IMG/VR virus record: IMGVR_UViG_3300025864_000500
Coordinates: 1 to 48,865 of that record
Origin: a virus
Reading direction: 5' to 3' (one strand)
DNA: 48,865 nucleotides
A program made the translations under genes and the position numbers. Under the pieces are notes generated by a model. That model made no database searches and had not been told where the DNA came from. It was given only the letters and a program-made list of their open reading frames with translations. Positions 32,623-40,501 of this stretch are shown here, one piece after another. Numbering within the stretch: the stretch's first letter is position 1; every line of letters begins with the position of its first letter.

Positions 32623-34629
32623 ATGGACATTCAGGACAAAACCAAGGAAGAACTCCAAAAGGAGTTAACGGAATTACTTTATGAGAATGATTCTTTAAAG
32701 GCATTAAAAGGGGAACGAGCAGCAGAGTTAATCCTTGCAAACAAGGAGCTTGCCTATCAAAACAAAGAGAAAGAAAAACGTGCAGATAAGTTGATCATTG
32801 CTAACAAAGAACTTGTCTTTCAGAACGAAGAGAAGGAAAAACGGGCGGCAGAACTGGTCATTGCAAACAAGGAACTTGCTTTTCAAAATGAAGAAAAAGA
32901 AAAGCGGGAAGCAGAATTAACAAGAAGTAAACACCTACAGGACGAGACTGGACGATTAGCAAGAGTTGGCGGTTGGGAATTTAGCCTTAAGAATAATGAG
33001 CTGAGTTGGTCGGAAGTGACATATGGGATATTTGAAGTCGAACCGGATTATCAACCAACAATCGAATCTGCTATCAATTTCTACGCTCCAGAATCAATAC
33101 CAGTTATCTCTGAAGCAGTGCGTCAAGCCATTGAGGAAGGCAAGTCTTTCGATGTAGACCTGCAATTGATTACAGCAAAGCAAAACAGCATTTGGGTTCG
33201 GGCTATTGGTCAAGCATATCGTGACAACGGGGAAATAGTGAAAATTGTTGGTGGGATCCAGGACATCAACGATCGCATTCTGACAGCACATAAATTAATA
33301 ATTGCAAACAAGGAACTTGCTATTCAAAATAATGAAAAGGAAAAACGGGCTGCAGAGTTAATCATTGCAAATAAAGAACTTGTCTTTCAGAACGAAGAGA
33401 AAGAAAAACGGGCGGCAGAACTGGTCATTGCAAATAAAGAACTTGTCTTTCAGAACGAAGAGAAAGAAAAACGGGCGGCAGAACTGGTCATTGCAAAAGA
33501 ACACGCTGAACAAAGCGACCGTTTAAAATCTGCCTTTTTAACCAATATGTCGCATGAAATTCGAACTCCAATGAACGGCATTTTAGGGTTTTCCGGATTA
33601 TTGAAAGAACCCGGGCTTACTGGTGATGAGCAGCAAGAGTATATCAGCATCATAGAGAAAAGTGGAGCTCGTATGCTCAATATCATTAATGACATTGTTG
33701 ACATTTCAAAAATAGAAGCTGGTCTGATGAACGTTAATATTACAGAAACTGATATAAACGGGAAAATCGAATCCGTTTATCTCTTCTTTAAACCCGAAGT
33801 TGATGGAAAAGGAATGCAGCTTCTCTTTAAAAAAACCTTACCGACAAAAAAAGCCATTATTAGAACAGACAATGAAAAAGTCTACTCAATTCTCACCAAT
33901 CTTGTGAAAAATGCCATTAAATACAGCGACGAAGGCATTATAGAATTTGGGTATCAAAAAAAGGACGAAACCCTTGAATTTTACGTGAAAGACACAGGAA
34001 TAGGGATTCCCAAAAACAGGCAGTCAGCCATATTTGAGCGTTTTATTCAGGCTGATATTACCAATAAAAGGGCTCACCAGGGAGCAGGATTGGGCTTGTC
34101 GATTTCAAAAGCCTATGTGGAGATGCTTGGCGGCAAAATTTGGGTAGAAAGCGAAGAAGGCATTGGCTCAACATTTTATTTCACCTTACCTTACAATGCT
34201 GAACCGAAAGAAAAAAATGTTGTTAGAAATATTGTTCCGATGCAAAACGAAAAGAATCAGATTAAAGCCCTGAAAATATTAATAGCCGATGATGATGAAA
34301 CATCGGAAATGTTTATTTCAATAACCACCAAAGAGTTTAGCAAAGAAGTTATAAAAGCAAGTACGGGCAATAAAGCCATCGAAATTTGCCATACCAATCC
34401 TGACCTTGATTTGATTCTCATGGATATTCAAATGCCTGATTTGAATGGTTATGAAGCAACCCGACAAATCCGTCAATTCAACAAGGACGTTGTCATAATA
34501 GCACAAACAGCTTTTGGACTGTCAGGTGACAGAGAAAAGGCAATTGAAGCGGGCTGCAACGATTATATCGCAAAGCCCATTGATAAAGATCAATTATTGG
34601 CATTAATTCAAAAGCATTTAAAGAATTAA
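32623..34629 (+). CDS. Soluble hybrid histidine kinase (coiled coil - PAS - HisKA - HATPase - REC)
   Basis: 668 residues with no transmembrane segment. Domains: N-terminal coiled coil of near-identical 21-residue units (about 30-105), PAS domain (about 115-215, GGWEFSLKNNELSWSE), a second block of the same units (about 225-300), HisKA with phospho-acceptor His311 (SHEIRTPMNGILGFS), HATPase with N-box near 427-432 and DTGIGIP near 457, and a receiver with Asp601 (LILMDIQMPD) and Lys651. All catalytic residues are present. It is on the plus strand against the phage genes, bounded by repeats B and C, and about 80 percent identical (by eye) to the kinase fragment at 48082-48865. Probably cargo that rewires host signalling; it does not look like a phage gene. 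Confidence 0.92.
   Translation: MDIQDKTKEELQKELTELLYENDSLKALKGERAAELILANKELAYQNKEKEKRADKLIIANKELVFQNEEKEKRAAELVIANKELAFQNEEKEKREAELTRSKHLQDETGRLARVGGWEFSLKNNELSWSEVTYGIFEVEPDYQPTIESAINFYAPESIPVISEAVRQAIEEGKSFDVDLQLITAKQNSIWVRAIGQAYRDNGEIVKIVGGIQDINDRILTAHKLIIANKELAIQNNEKEKRAAELIIANKELVFQNEEKEKRAAELVIANKELVFQNEEKEKRAAELVIAKEHAEQSDRLKSAFLTNMSHEIRTPMNGILGFSGLLKEPGLTGDEQQEYISIIEKSGARMLNIINDIVDISKIEAGLMNVNITETDINGKIESVYLFFKPEVDGKGMQLLFKKTLPTKKAIIRTDNEKVYSILTNLVKNAIKYSDEGIIEFGYQKKDETLEFYVKDTGIGIPKNRQSAIFERFIQADITNKRAHQGAGLGLSISKAYVEMLGGKIWVESEEGIGSTFYFTLPYNAEPKEKNVVRNIVPMQNEKNQIKALKILIADDDETSEMFISITTKEFSKEVIKASTGNKAIEICHTNPDLDLILMDIQMPDLNGYEATRQIRQFNKDVVIIAQTAFGLSGDREKAIEAGCNDYIAKPIDKDQLLALIQKHLKN
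32716..33500 (+). repeat. 63-bp in-frame tandem repeats in the kinase gene
   Basis: Units encoding ANKELVFQNEEKEKRAAELVI occur in two arrays, 32716-32930 and 33289-33500, on either side of the PAS domain. Units 33391-33453 and 33454-33497 are identical at the DNA level. 21 residues is three heptads, so the arrays form an extendable coiled coil. Recombination between units would change the length in steps of 21 residues without breaking the frame. Confidence 0.85.
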
Positions 34630-34640
34630 AAAAACGCTCC

Positions 34641-34713
34641 ATAACACCACCCAAACCACATGCACCTGAAGGCGTACGCGCCCTAGCTACCCGTTAGCTG
34701 CAAGGGTTGAACC
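34641..34713 (+). repeat. Cassette-boundary repeat, copy C
   Basis: Starts CCATAACACCACCCAAACC, 12 nt after the kinase stop, contains the CACATGCACCTGAAGGC core (34657-34673) and ends CCCTAGCTACCCGTTAGC (34681-34698), which is identical to the reverse complement of 161-178 in copy A. It separates the kinase cassette from the DUF488 cassette. Confidence 0.65.
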
Positions 34714-34789
34714 CGTTTCATGAAGTCTTCTCGTTAATTTTAACATCAAAAACCAAGAGAAGATTATTACATTTTCGTATTTTTGCAAT

Positions 34790-35674
34790 ATGTATTATAG
34801 ACGTAAGATCTTATTGGCTCTATTAGAGACATTTAATAACAAGCTTGACAAAATAAGTTTGCAAAAATTGTTATTGTTAATTGCTAAATATCAACAAAAA
34901 CCTGATTACTTTTTTGTACCCTATAAATTTGGTTGTTATTCCTTTCAAGCTAATGCAGACTTGACAACAATGATAAAATACAATCAGGTTAAATCTGAAA
35001 ATAATTGTTGGATTAAAACAGATTCTGATAATTATTTTTCAAGTTTGAAGGAAAATGACAAACAAGCTATTAATAAAGTTAAATCACTTTATGGTAATAA
35101 AAGTGCAGATGAGCTTATAAAGATTACTTATTTGAAGTACCCTTATTATGCTGTTAATAGCACAATTGCTAAAGACAGACTTAGTGATTCAGAATACAAG
35201 TTGGTTTTAGACGCACGACCAATATCAAATAAGACGATTTTATATACTATTGGATACGAGGGTGTTAGCTTAGAGGAATATTTGAACAAGCTTATATTGA
35301 ATGATATTAATGTTCTTTGTGATGTTCGTAAAAATCCTATAAGTATGAAGTTCGGCTTTAGCAAAGTCCAATTGAAAAAAGCTTGTGAAGGTCTTGGGAT
35401 TGAATATGTTCACATTCCCGATTTTGGAATAGATTCGGATAAGCGGCAAGAGTTAAATACCCAATTGGATTACAATAATTTGTTTGCTTTATATCGTTCA
35501 AGTACTTTGAATGAAACAAAAGAAAAGCAAGAAGCATTATTGGCTTTGTTAATTGAAAGGAAACGTGTTGCATTAACTTGTTTTGAGGCAAACGTATGCC
35601 AATGTCACCGGAAACATTTAGCCGATGCAATTGTAGGATTACCCGGATTTAAATACGAACTGAGACACATTTAA
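34790..35674 (+). CDS. DUF488 protein with N-terminal Panacea/SocA-like domain
   Basis: 294 residues. The N-terminal 90 residues (RRKILLALLETFNNKLDKIS, then SLQKLLLLIAKYQQ and VPYKFGCYSFQANADL) resemble Panacea/DUF4065-type domains. The C-terminal half is DUF488: LYTIGYEGVSLEEYLNKL, VLCDVRKNPIS, then CFEANVCQCHRKHLA with the conserved Cys-x-Cys-His. DUF488 proteins are of unknown function and frequent on mobile islands. AT-rich like its partner, which follows after 1 nt, and unlike the phage genes. Confidence 0.8.
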   Translation: MYYRRKILLALLETFNNKLDKISLQKLLLLIAKYQQKPDYFFVPYKFGCYSFQANADLTTMIKYNQVKSENNCWIKTDSDNYFSSLKENDKQAINKVKSLYGNKSADELIKITYLKYPYYAVNSTIAKDRLSDSEYKLVLDARPISNKTILYTIGYEGVSLEEYLNKLILNDINVLCDVRKNPISMKFGFSKVQLKKACEGLGIEYVHIPDFGIDSDKRQELNTQLDYNNLFALYRSSTLNETKEKQEALLALLIERKRVALTCFEANVCQCHRKHLADAIVGLPGFKYELRHI

Positions 35675-35675
35675 G

Positions 35676-36512
35676 ATGGCATTAATCAAGCTACTTATAA
35701 CTGTCACAACCTACCCATTGCCTTCGAGAAGTTATGATGAATTGGTTTGTACGGCTGGAGTAACAGAAAATGGTGACTGGATTCGTATATATCCTGTGCC
35801 ATTACAGTTTTTGAAAGGATTAAGAAAGGATGGAAAAGTTAAAACATTTAAGTACAACTGGATTGAGGTTGATTTAAAAAGAAGAACTGATGATTTTCGC
35901 CCAGAGAGTCATTCTCCAACCGATTATTCATTTAAAGATATCATAGTCCATGGCGATATTGGAACTGAGAATAATTGGGCGGAAAGAAAAAAGTTCTGTA
36001 CTCAGAATGTTTATACTGAAATATCACAACTAATTGCTGACTCTCAAGCACCTAGTAATATTTCACTTGCGACTTTTAAACCAAGTCAATTTATTAGCTT
36101 TGAAATTGAAGAAGACGATCGGGAATGGAAAAAAGAATGGAGAGAGCAGTTCAAGCAACTTCAACTTAATTTTGGAGAAACAGAAGAAGGTTCTCAACGA
36201 GAAATAATTTCAAAAATACCATATAAGTTTTTCTATAAATTTAAAGATTCTCAAGGTAGGATAAGTCGTTTAATGATTGAAGATTGGGAAATCGGAGCAT
36301 TATATTGGAATTGCCTGAGATCTTCTGATGGTGATGAAGAAAGAGCCTTGCAGAAAGTTAGAGAGCAATACGAATCAAACTTTTTTAATAATAAGGATCT
36401 CTATTTATTTCTGGGGACAACTAAGGAATGGCATATGCGCAGAGGTAGGAATCCATTTGTTATTATTGGAGTTTTCTATCCAAAAAAAGAGAACCAACTC
36501 AGACTTTTTTAG
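35676..36512 (+). CDS. Partner protein of the DUF488 gene, function unknown
   Basis: 278 residues. Starts LIKLLITVTTYPLPSRSYDE and VCTAGVTENGDWIRIYPVP, followed by charged, mostly helical regions (DDREWKKEWREQFKQLQ). I recognise it only as the usual neighbour of DUF488 genes, not as a family with known function. No membrane segment. The 1-nt gap to the DUF488 gene and shared AT-rich composition show that the two move and are expressed together; a toxin-antitoxin or defence pair is possible but unproven. Confidence 0.7.
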   Translation: MALIKLLITVTTYPLPSRSYDELVCTAGVTENGDWIRIYPVPLQFLKGLRKDGKVKTFKYNWIEVDLKRRTDDFRPESHSPTDYSFKDIIVHGDIGTENNWAERKKFCTQNVYTEISQLIADSQAPSNISLATFKPSQFISFEIEEDDREWKKEWREQFKQLQLNFGETEEGSQREIISKIPYKFFYKFKDSQGRISRLMIEDWEIGALYWNCLRSSDGDEERALQKVREQYESNFFNNKDLYLFLGTTKEWHMRRGRNPFVIIGVFYPKKENQLRLF

Positions 36513-36560
36513 CTTTATTGCGCGTTAAGGGATCTCAAACTATTCATCAAAAAAGCCCTG

Positions 36561-36602
36561 CAGCTAACACCAGCTAAGCCACATACGCCTGAAGGCGCAA
36601 GC
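36561..36602 (+). repeat. Cassette-boundary repeat, copy D
   Basis: Starts CAGCTAACACCAGCTAAGCC. Bases 36565-36583 are identical to the reverse complement of 193-211 in copy A, then CACATACGCCTGAAGGC matches the B/C core and ends in a small CGCC/GGCG hairpin. The right arm found in A and C is missing, so this copy is half an element. Marks the right border of the plus-strand cargo block, 48 nt after the last cassette gene. Confidence 0.6.
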
Positions 36603-36631
36603 GCTCAAATTTCAAAAAATCAACTCAACCT

Positions 36632-36657
36632 AAAAACTTGGACCGTTTTATCCAAGT
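36632..36657 (-). terminator. Intrinsic terminator of the replication operon
   Basis: On the minus strand ACTTGGA pairs with TCCAAGT (7 bp, 8-nt loop) and is followed by TTTTT at 36636-36632. It lies just past the NinG stop and ends the minus-strand replication operon. Confidence 0.8.
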
Positions 36658-36658
36658 C

Positions 36659-37063
36659 CTATAGTTCTTTGTACTTTTTCTTATAATATACGATTAGCAA
36701 GTCTAACTCTACAAGCGAAAGGCGACAGATATTATGCTTTTTGATTTCAAGCATATCTGTCGCCTTCAAGCCTATCTTTTTTATCAGTCCTCTGCGATAT
36801 CCCTGGATATTGCCTTCATCGAACCGATTACATGGAACACATTGAGCGTTGCAGTTGAACTCATCGAACCTTGTGGACATATGCTTCCTGTTAACATAGT
36901 GTCCGCAATCACAGGTGCTAAAAGTGACCATAGCATCACAGCTGATACATCTGCCGTAACCTTCCATCGTATCCCTTTTCCTGATAAACTTTGAGAATAT
37001 TTCATCGAGCCTTGCAACTTTTTTACTTTTGTCTGATTTTGGTTGTTGTCTCTGCCCCCACAT
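36659..37063 (-). CDS. NinG/Rap-like recombination protein
   Basis: 134 residues. Zinc/HNH-like pattern of the NinG (Rap) family: CISCDAMVTFSTCDCGHYVN, RFDEFNCNAQCVPCNRFDEG and then NIQGYRRGLIKKIG. In lambda NinG acts at Holliday junctions and recombination branch points. Last gene of the replication operon; its ATG shares one base with the SSB stop (37063). Confidence 0.85.
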   Translation of the reverse strand: MWGQRQQPKSDKSKKVARLDEIFSKFIRKRDTMEGYGRCISCDAMVTFSTCDCGHYVNRKHMSTRFDEFNCNAQCVPCNRFDEGNIQGYRRGLIKKIGLKATDMLEIKKHNICRLSLVELDLLIVYYKKKYKEL

Positions 37064-37521
37064 TAAAAGGGCAGGTCATCGGAACCTTCCGAGCCATCTG
37101 AGTGAGCGAAGTCATCCTTCGTAGCTGCATTGTCAGGTTTGGGTGCGCCACCTGAGTAGGTTGATTCTTCGGGGTTGTAACCACCTTCAGGCTTCTTGCC
37201 AAGCATCTGAATGACATCGGCAAGGATTTCGGTTCTGTACTGAGCAACTCCGTCCTTCTCCCATTTGCGGGTGACGATCTTTCCTTCGACATACAGCTGA
37301 CTGCCTTTCTTGATGTACTTTTCTGCGATTTCCGCAAGTCCTCGCCAAGCTACAAGATTGTGCCATTCGGTTCGATCAGGAATTACGACCCCTGCTTTGG
37401 TGGTGTACCCTTTTTCTGTTGTTGCAAGGGTTATGGAAGCAACGGCTGTTCCTCCGTCAAGGTAACGTACTTCGGGATTTTTGCCCACATTTCCGACTAA
37501 AATTACGCGATTTACTGACAT
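37063..37521 (-). CDS. ssb: Single-stranded DNA-binding protein
   Basis: 152 residues. OB fold: SVNRVILVGNVGKNPEVRYL, then VASITLATTEKG and YVEGKIVTRKWEKDG, followed by a disordered Gly/Pro-rich linker and an acidic tail ending SDDLPF, the SSB-type partner-binding tip. Full length for the family. Encoded with NinG and the replication genes. Confidence 0.95.
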   Translation of the reverse strand: MSVNRVILVGNVGKNPEVRYLDGGTAVASITLATTEKGYTTKAGVVIPDRTEWHNLVAWRGLAEIAEKYIKKGSQLYVEGKIVTRKWEKDGVAQYRTEILADVIQMLGKKPEGGYNPEESTYSGGAPKPDNAATKDDFAHSDGSEGSDDLPF

Positions 37522-37567
37522 ACTTTTGTTTTTATTGGTTACTTATTTTCAAAAATGAACTCTTGCA

Positions 37568-38131
37568 TTATATTGATTTTTTAAACTGCTTAACGAATAC
37601 CCGAAATTCAGGCCATGATGCCATCCAATTGTCATAAGTGTAAAGCATATTGTAAATGCTACATGGTCTCCGACCAACAATGGCAGCGATGTTATTGTGA
37701 TGCATATCAAGATTGTCCTTACAGTAGTTCGCCAATATTGCCCTGCCTGCTGTGTATGCAACTTCCCTTGATGCTGACTTGATATTGTTGATGCCAACAA
37801 CATCTTCAATTACCTTGATGATTCTATTCATCTCATCTTCTTCAAGAGCCGGCTGAAAGTTTACTGAGATCCCAATACTTTTAGCAATCATCATTAATGA
37901 CCTTGGTTCGGGGTGGGAGTTGTAGCCATGTATCATCAGGACTGAATCACACTTCTCAAGTTCAGGCAGGCATTTCCCAAGCCTTAATTCCCATTTCTCA
38001 GTGTTGTCAGACTTGGCTGAATTATACACTTCAAAGCCTTCCTTTATCAACATCGCTTCTGCTGTGTAAAACAGTCCTATCTGCTTCTGACTGGCACCTT
38101 CTATCTTCCCTGAAAGGAACACTTTACTCAT
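37568..38131 (-). CDS. DUF4406 domain fused to a DnaA domain IV-like DNA-binding domain
   Basis: 187 residues. The N-terminal 95 residues match DUF4406 (nucleoside-2-deoxyribosyltransferase-like): KVFLSGKIEGASQKQIGLFY, then CDSVLMIHGYNSHPEPRSLM. The C-terminal half looks like the DnaA helix-turn-helix: SREVAYTAGRAILANYC, IAAIVGRRPCSIYNMLYTYD. The fusion suggests a protein that binds a replication origin or host DnaA boxes and carries a nucleotide-handling domain. Second half assigned on pattern only. Confidence 0.65.
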   Translation of the reverse strand: MSKVFLSGKIEGASQKQIGLFYTAEAMLIKEGFEVYNSAKSDNTEKWELRLGKCLPELEKCDSVLMIHGYNSHPEPRSLMMIAKSIGISVNFQPALEEDEMNRIIKVIEDVVGINNIKSASREVAYTAGRAILANYCKDNLDMHHNNIAAIVGRRPCSIYNMLYTYDNWMASWPEFRVFVKQFKKSI

Positions 38132-38501
38132 AGCGAACGTAGGAATTGACAGTCATCTTTGCCACCTGGCTGACGATGTAGACAACATAGTTTCTCAAGA
38201 CACTTGGTAGGCCTGAAACTTCATTTCTACTGATCTTCAGGTACTCAGACTTGATAAAAGTGCTGTTCGTCAATCCCCTCTCGTGCATTCTGTCGAAAGT
38301 TGTCCGTCTCAATCTCTTGTCTTTGGCGAGTCCGGCTTTGAGTGACAACCTTTCCTTTACTGTTCCTTCCAACTCTGAGTCCAAAATCACACAGAACCTT
38401 TCGTCATGAACGATGTCCAAAAACGTTTTGAATTTTTCTCTTACTTCATCTGCGTTTATCGGTACTTTGGCCTGAACGGGCTGTTTAATTTCTTCAGTCA
38501 T
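38124..38501 (-). CDS. Hypothetical replication-region protein
   Basis: 125 residues, mostly helical and basic in the middle (LAKDKRLRRTTFDRMHERG). Overlaps both neighbours by 4-8 nt. No family recognised; its place suggests an accessory role in replication. Confidence 0.6.
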   Translation of the reverse strand: MTEEIKQPVQAKVPINADEVREKFKTFLDIVHDERFCVILDSELEGTVKERLSLKAGLAKDKRLRRTTFDRMHERGLTNSTFIKSEYLKISRNEVSGLPSVLRNYVVYIVSQVAKMTVNSYVRYE

Positions 38502-39070
38502 TTTTCCTTTGTATAAATGTTTCTAAGTGGTTGTTCGTCAATCGTCTTGGTCTCCTTGCACCGGATATGGTTTTGATAACTTGCATCATCAGCTTTGTCT
38601 GCCCGATCTGTGCAATACTTGTACAACCAACCGAAGACAATCTGAGTGTCGAGCCTGTCGTAAGCGATGCCATACTTGCCCATCAAGGCCCTATCGAAGC
38701 AAAGCCTGAAATCATCGGGCTTCAGAAAATAGAACTCATCCAATATCAGGTCTGCGGTCCTTGCAATCTGAATGTCGTTCATGGTCTTGCCTACGTTGAA
38801 AGCCTGAACGGTGTCTGTCAGAATGTAACCCATCAGTGCCTTGGCCTTCGTTTCTCCTGCTTCGGCCTTGAATTTGGCTATCGAGCAGGTAGGGCTGCTG
38901 AAGACATCTTCAATGGTTTTAGGGTGCATCGCTTGATAATATTGCAATGGCAAGGTTTTTAAGATTCTCAACGCTTGCTCTGCGTCCTTGGGCATCATCT
39001 CTGTAGGCACCTTTCCTGACTGACGTATCTGGGCTATTGCCAACTGCGGTAGTATTTCCATTTCTTTCAT
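38498..39070 (-). CDS. Replication-region protein, possible helicase-loader-like
   Basis: 190 residues, helical. Pattern YYQAMHPKTIEDVFSSPTCS, GYILTDTVQAFNVGKTM, FYFLKPDDFRLCFDRAL resembles a family encoded next to Lin1244-type initiators in Bacteroidota phages. No Walker motif, so not an ATPase. It overlaps the initiator gene by 152 nt if the first Met is used; Met25 (38998) would cut this to 80 nt. Confidence 0.6.
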   Translation of the reverse strand: MKEMEILPQLAIAQIRQSGKVPTEMMPKDAEQALRILKTLPLQYYQAMHPKTIEDVFSSPTCSIAKFKAEAGETKAKALMGYILTDTVQAFNVGKTMNDIQIARTADLILDEFYFLKPDDFRLCFDRALMGKYGIAYDRLDTQIVFGWLYKYCTDRADKADDASYQNHIRCKETKTIDEQPLRNIYTKEK

Positions 39071-39851
39071 TTTTCAAATAATTACCTTCGATTACTTTTG
39101 TGAAATTCGCTGACTTGAAAAGCCAATCGAAACTTGCCAGCCAACCCCTGTCGTTGTAACCCAACAACATCGGGCAGTTCAGGACGATGTTCAGCATCTC
39201 CTTTACACCGTCCTTCCCATGTTCCTTGATTCTTGCCCTCACTGCGGTCTTTCTTGCCTGTGACATCGGCAGGGTTACTTTGGGCAAAATCTGGCCGAGC
39301 TTAGTGTTGAAATTCGCTCCAAGAGCATTGAAATCAATTGCATCAAAATCGGGTGGATCCCCAATGGGGATTATAGGGGTACTTTTATTTACTATACTAT
39401 ACTTTACTCTGTCATTTTTTTCAGGAATAATGATCGATTCTTCCGGAATAATGATCGATTCTTCAGGAAGAATGACGTATTGTTTAGGAATAATAGCGTC
39501 TTTTCTCTTTGCCCTTACACACATTTCTTTAAATCTTTTCTGAATAGAAAACGATGTCAGAACATTGTGCTTCTTGAGGGTCGCTTCAGAAAACAAGCCT
39601 ATCTCACAGCAATAATTGACGATATTGATTACATCTTGCTCATCGATGCTGAAGTACTCGGCAATGTCAAAAGCAAGGTCATTGTTCCAATCAAGGAAAC
39701 AACCTTTCACCCTGTATATCTCGCACAGCAAATAATCATAAACAACTAATCCGTCACTCTTGAGGCGTTTCTTCAATCTTTTGATACGCATATCCTGATA
39801 CCGGTCGGTATCAATATTGTAGTATATGAATCCTGTTTTATTGGTTGCCAT
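38919..39851 (-). CDS. Lin1244/Lin1753-like (DUF4373) replication initiation protein
   Basis: 310 residues. The N-terminal domain (YNIDTDRYQDMRIKRLKKRL, YDYLLCEIYRVKGCFL, FSIDEQDVINIVNYC) is the Lin1244/Lin1753 winged-helix-like domain of phage replication proteins. The middle is a Pro/Glu/Ile-rich linker (repeats of SIIIPEE), and the C-terminal domain is DnaD-like (GYNDRGWLASFDWLFKSANF). Likely the phage initiator. The linker is encoded by 21-bp tandem repeats that could be origin iterons. Confidence 0.8.
   Translation of the reverse strand: MATNKTGFIYYNIDTDRYQDMRIKRLKKRLKSDGLVVYDYLLCEIYRVKGCFLDWNNDLAFDIAEYFSIDEQDVINIVNYCCEIGLFSEATLKKHNVLTSFSIQKRFKEMCVRAKRKDAIIPKQYVILPEESIIIPEESIIIPEKNDRVKYSIVNKSTPIIPIGDPPDFDAIDFNALGANFNTKLGQILPKVTLPMSQARKTAVRARIKEHGKDGVKEMLNIVLNCPMLLGYNDRGWLASFDWLFKSANFTKVIEGNYLKNERNGNTTAVGNSPDTSVRKGAYRDDAQGRRASVENLKNLAIAILSSDAP
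39424..39498 (-). repeat. 21-bp direct repeats within the initiator gene (candidate origin)
   Basis: Units 39424-39444 and 39445-39465 differ at one base; a third degenerate copy (39466-39486) and a part copy follow. They encode the SIIIPEE linker of the initiator. Iterons inside the initiator gene are the lambda O arrangement, so this is a candidate origin; a protein-level repeat with no DNA role is the alternative. Confidence 0.45.
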
Positions 39852-39853
39852 CT

Positions 39854-40288
39854 CTAAAAGTTTTGCAGATTTGCTTCAAATTCTTCTATGCTTATTTTGT
39901 TCAGATAGACAGCGAAGATCACGTCCTTCACTTTGTCATACAATTCCCTGAACTCAAACTCACCCATGCTGTCGAAAGAAATGCTTACAGGCTTCTCAAG
40001 CCATTCCCTCCTTGCGATGGAATAAGTCAAAGTGCAATATCCAGCAGCTACTTGAACTGTTTCTCTGAACATCTCCTTATTGTGGTGGAAGAACTCATCC
40101 TGTTCTTCATTCAGATACGCCCAAGAAGTATTTATCAAAGCAAAATACTTTCGAAGCAGTCTGATATTCCGAACCTTCGTGACCTTGACTTTGTAAAACT
40201 CATCAAGCTTCAACTTCTTCTTGTTGTCGAGATCTTCGTCATACAGGGGTACAAGACCTAAGAACGTGTTCTTTACAATTATTTCCAT
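39854..40288 (-). CDS. DUF1367 family phage protein
   Basis: 144 residues starting MEIIVKNTFLGLVPLYDED at 40288; a TTG two codons earlier is less likely. Matches DUF1367 blocks: KLKLDEFYKVKVTKVRNIRL, LRKYFALINTSW, then SISFDSMGEFEFRELYD. These proteins occur beside replication and recombination genes of phages; function unknown. First gene after operator f and its leader terminator. Confidence 0.8.
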   Translation of the reverse strand: MEIIVKNTFLGLVPLYDEDLDNKKKLKLDEFYKVKVTKVRNIRLLRKYFALINTSWAYLNEEQDEFFHHNKEMFRETVQVAAGYCTLTYSIARREWLEKPVSISFDSMGEFEFRELYDKVKDVIFAVYLNKISIEEFEANLQNF

Positions 40289-40296
40289 ATTCAATC

Positions 40297-40344
40297 AAAA
40301 AAGCCTACCCCAAGCAAGTGTGCAACCTTGCAAAGAGTAGGCTT
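40297..40344 (-). terminator. Leader terminator before the replication operon
   Basis: On the minus strand AAGCCTAC (40344-40337) pairs with GTAGGCTT (40308-40301), 8 perfect bp with a 28-nt loop, then six T residues. It lies between the operator-f promoter (start site near 40408) and the DUF1367 gene, so replication transcripts must pass it. Transcripts from operator f would be about 110 nt if they stopped here. Confidence 0.75.
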
Positions 40345-40414
40345 AATCGAACTTCGAGAGTCCGTATTACTTAAATCGTTTTGCACGACGATGGATTGAA
40401 GCTTTTTACTGCGG

Positions 40415-40448
40415 TAAAGATAAACTAAATATGTGGGTATTGCACACA
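40415..40448 (-). promoter_or_regulatory. Operator site f with TATCTTTA -7 element (replication promoter)
   Basis: 40432-40448 reads TGTGGGTATTGCACACA. Nine bases on, the minus strand has TATCTTTA (40422-40415). Followed by a leader of about 110 nt ending in a strong terminator rather than directly by a gene. Confidence 0.8.
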
Positions 40449-40501
40449 TCATGACAAAATAAATGGTTTTAAATTGTGTTTTATTCATCATGAATCCCAT
40501 A

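Noticed and set aside
39424-39498. CRISPR array
   Set aside because: The 21-bp repeats are adjacent without spacers and encode a protein linker; no other CRISPR-like array seen.
40291-40500. Minus-strand open frame of 69 codons
   Set aside because: It contains the terminator, the -7 element and operator f, so it is regulatory DNA, not a gene.
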